A stretch of DNA of 5,522 nucleotides, from the NCBI GenBank assembly GCA_025935735.1, contig JAICUS010000417.1, positions 1-5,522 of the forward strand, written 5' to 3'. The DNA comes from Solirubrobacteraceae bacterium (GTDB taxonomy: Bacteria; Actinomycetota; Thermoleophilia; Solirubrobacterales; Solirubrobacteraceae). Both the position numbers and the translations under genes were made by a program. The notes beneath the pieces were generated by a model. The model worked only from the letters and a program-made list of their open reading frames with translations. It did no database searches and was not told the origin of the DNA. The stretch's first letter is position 1. Each line of letters opens with the position of its first letter. Below, one piece after another: positions 4,885 to 5,522 of the stretch.

Positions 4885-5522
4885 ACATCGCGATCGTCGG
4901 CGCCGGCCGGATCGGCGGCAACATCGCCCGCCAGCTCGCGCGCGCGGGCCACGACGTGACCGTGAGCTTCGCGCGCGACCTCGGCGCGCTGCGCTCCCTG
5001 GCGGACGAGCTCGGTGCGGCGGTCGCCGCGCCGGCCGAGGCCGTGGCGGCCGCGGAGGTCGTGGTCATCGCGGTGCCCTGGGGCGTGCTGCCGGCGGCGC
5101 TGGAGGCGGCCGGCCCGCTCGCCGGCAAGGTGGTGGTGGACACGACCAACCAGTTCGGGGCGGGCCCGCTGCCCGCGCCCGGCCAGACCGCGGCCGCGTT
5201 CAACGCGGCGCGCATGCCCGGCGCCCGCTACACGAAGTGCTTCAACACGCTGACGGCGGCCTTCCAGGCGGCGACGGCGCACCGCGAGCCGCGGGTCGTG
5301 CAGTGGCTGTGCGGCGACGACGAGGAGGCCAAGCACGTCGTCATCCGGCTGGTCCGCGACGCGGGCTATGAGCCGGTCGACCTCGGCGGCACCGCGGGCT
5401 GCGAGGCGATGGAGGCCCCGCGCCGCGACGGCTCCGTCTACGGCGAGGAGTACCGCCTCACCGACGCCGAGCAGGTCGTCGCGGCCGTCCGTGCCGGCCG
5501 CCCGATCCCGCCCACGCCGCGC
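4881..5522 (+). CDS. Rossmann-fold F420/NADP oxidoreductase-like protein (3' end outside window)
   Basis: An open frame from ATG 4881 to the window edge gives 214 residues without a stop. It starts MNIAIVGAGRIGGNIARQLA, a classic Rossmann dinucleotide site (GAGRIG, 7-12). The second strand ends VSFARD (28-33), where Ser29 and Arg32 are suited to the 2'-phosphate of NADP. Other family marks are VVIAVPWGVLP (61-71), KVVVDTTNQ (83-91), KCFNTL (119-124) and CGDDEEAK (144-151). This order matches the F420-dependent NADP oxidoreductase family (F420_oxidored, PF03807), which passes hydride between F420H2 and NADP. Many family members have unknown substrates, so F420 use is not certain. The C-terminal YGEEYRLTDAEQVV and GRPIPPTPR differ from the usual ending (LE...A.LW) of reductase homologues; only a few residues are probably missing. 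The ATGA overlap with the DJ-1 gene and GGAGG upstream indicate coupled expression under the divergent MarR-PDZ regulator. Confidence 0.85.
   Translation, partial: MNIAIVGAGRIGGNIARQLARAGHDVTVSFARDLGALRSLADELGAAVAAPAEAVAAAEVVVIAVPWGVLPAALEAAGPLAGKVVVDTTNQFGAGPLPAPGQTAAAFNAARMPGARYTKCFNTLTAAFQAATAHREPRVVQWLCGDDEEAKHVVIRLVRDAGYEPVDLGGTAGCEAMEAPRRDGSVYGEEYRLTDAEQVVAAVRAGRPIPPTPR

Noticed and set aside
4536..5336. A 266-codon minus-strand open frame opposite the DJ-1 and oxidoreductase genes
   Set aside because: It has an Arg/Ala/His-rich composition with no domain, while the plus strand carries two clear protein families over the same bases.

Overview
The window is very GC-rich, with G/C in nearly all third codon positions, frequent GTG starts and dense gene packing. 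An F420/NADP-type oxidoreductase and promoters that look leaderless add to this picture. Together they point to a high-GC actinobacterium, possibly of the Solirubrobacterales/Thermoleophilia type; that lineage is inferred from style, not from a marker gene. There are no rRNA or tRNA genes, no insertion sequence and no CRISPR array.

Layout. Left part (1-1765): the 3' end of a SAM-dependent methyltransferase (+) runs into the 3' end of a decayed P-loop nucleotide-binding gene (-). The decayed gene keeps its N- and C-terminal blocks in different frames and has lost its middle. Next comes an intact cytosolic beta-propeller-like protein (+) with five Asp-box (BNR) repeats. Middle part (1772-3165): an AAA_14/DUF4143 ATPase gene (-) meets the propeller gene tail to tail, 6 bp apart. 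Its sampled GC is lower than its surroundings. It is preceded by a 110-bp AT-richer gap almost filled by four copies of a motif repeated every 23 bp exactly. This array has no obvious explanation and is the most unusual signal in the window. Right part (3166-5522): a MarR-type regulator fused to a C-terminal PDZ domain (-) is divergent from a two-gene operon (+). The operon encodes a DJ-1/PfpI (Hsp31-like) protein and a Rossmann-fold F420/NADP oxidoreductase-like protein, which overlap by ATGA. The second gene runs off the right edge and is probably nearly complete.

How they may work together. The right-hand genes look like a self-contained regulatory unit. In the 63-bp divergent gap the two predicted -35 elements overlap, and a dyad sits within the operon's promoter spacer, so the MarR-PDZ protein probably controls both its own gene and the DJ-1/oxidoreductase pair. 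A role in electrophile, redox or protein-damage stress is plausible but inferred. The ATPase appears to be a separate accessory gene with its own regulatory array. The left-hand genes show no functional link to the rest.
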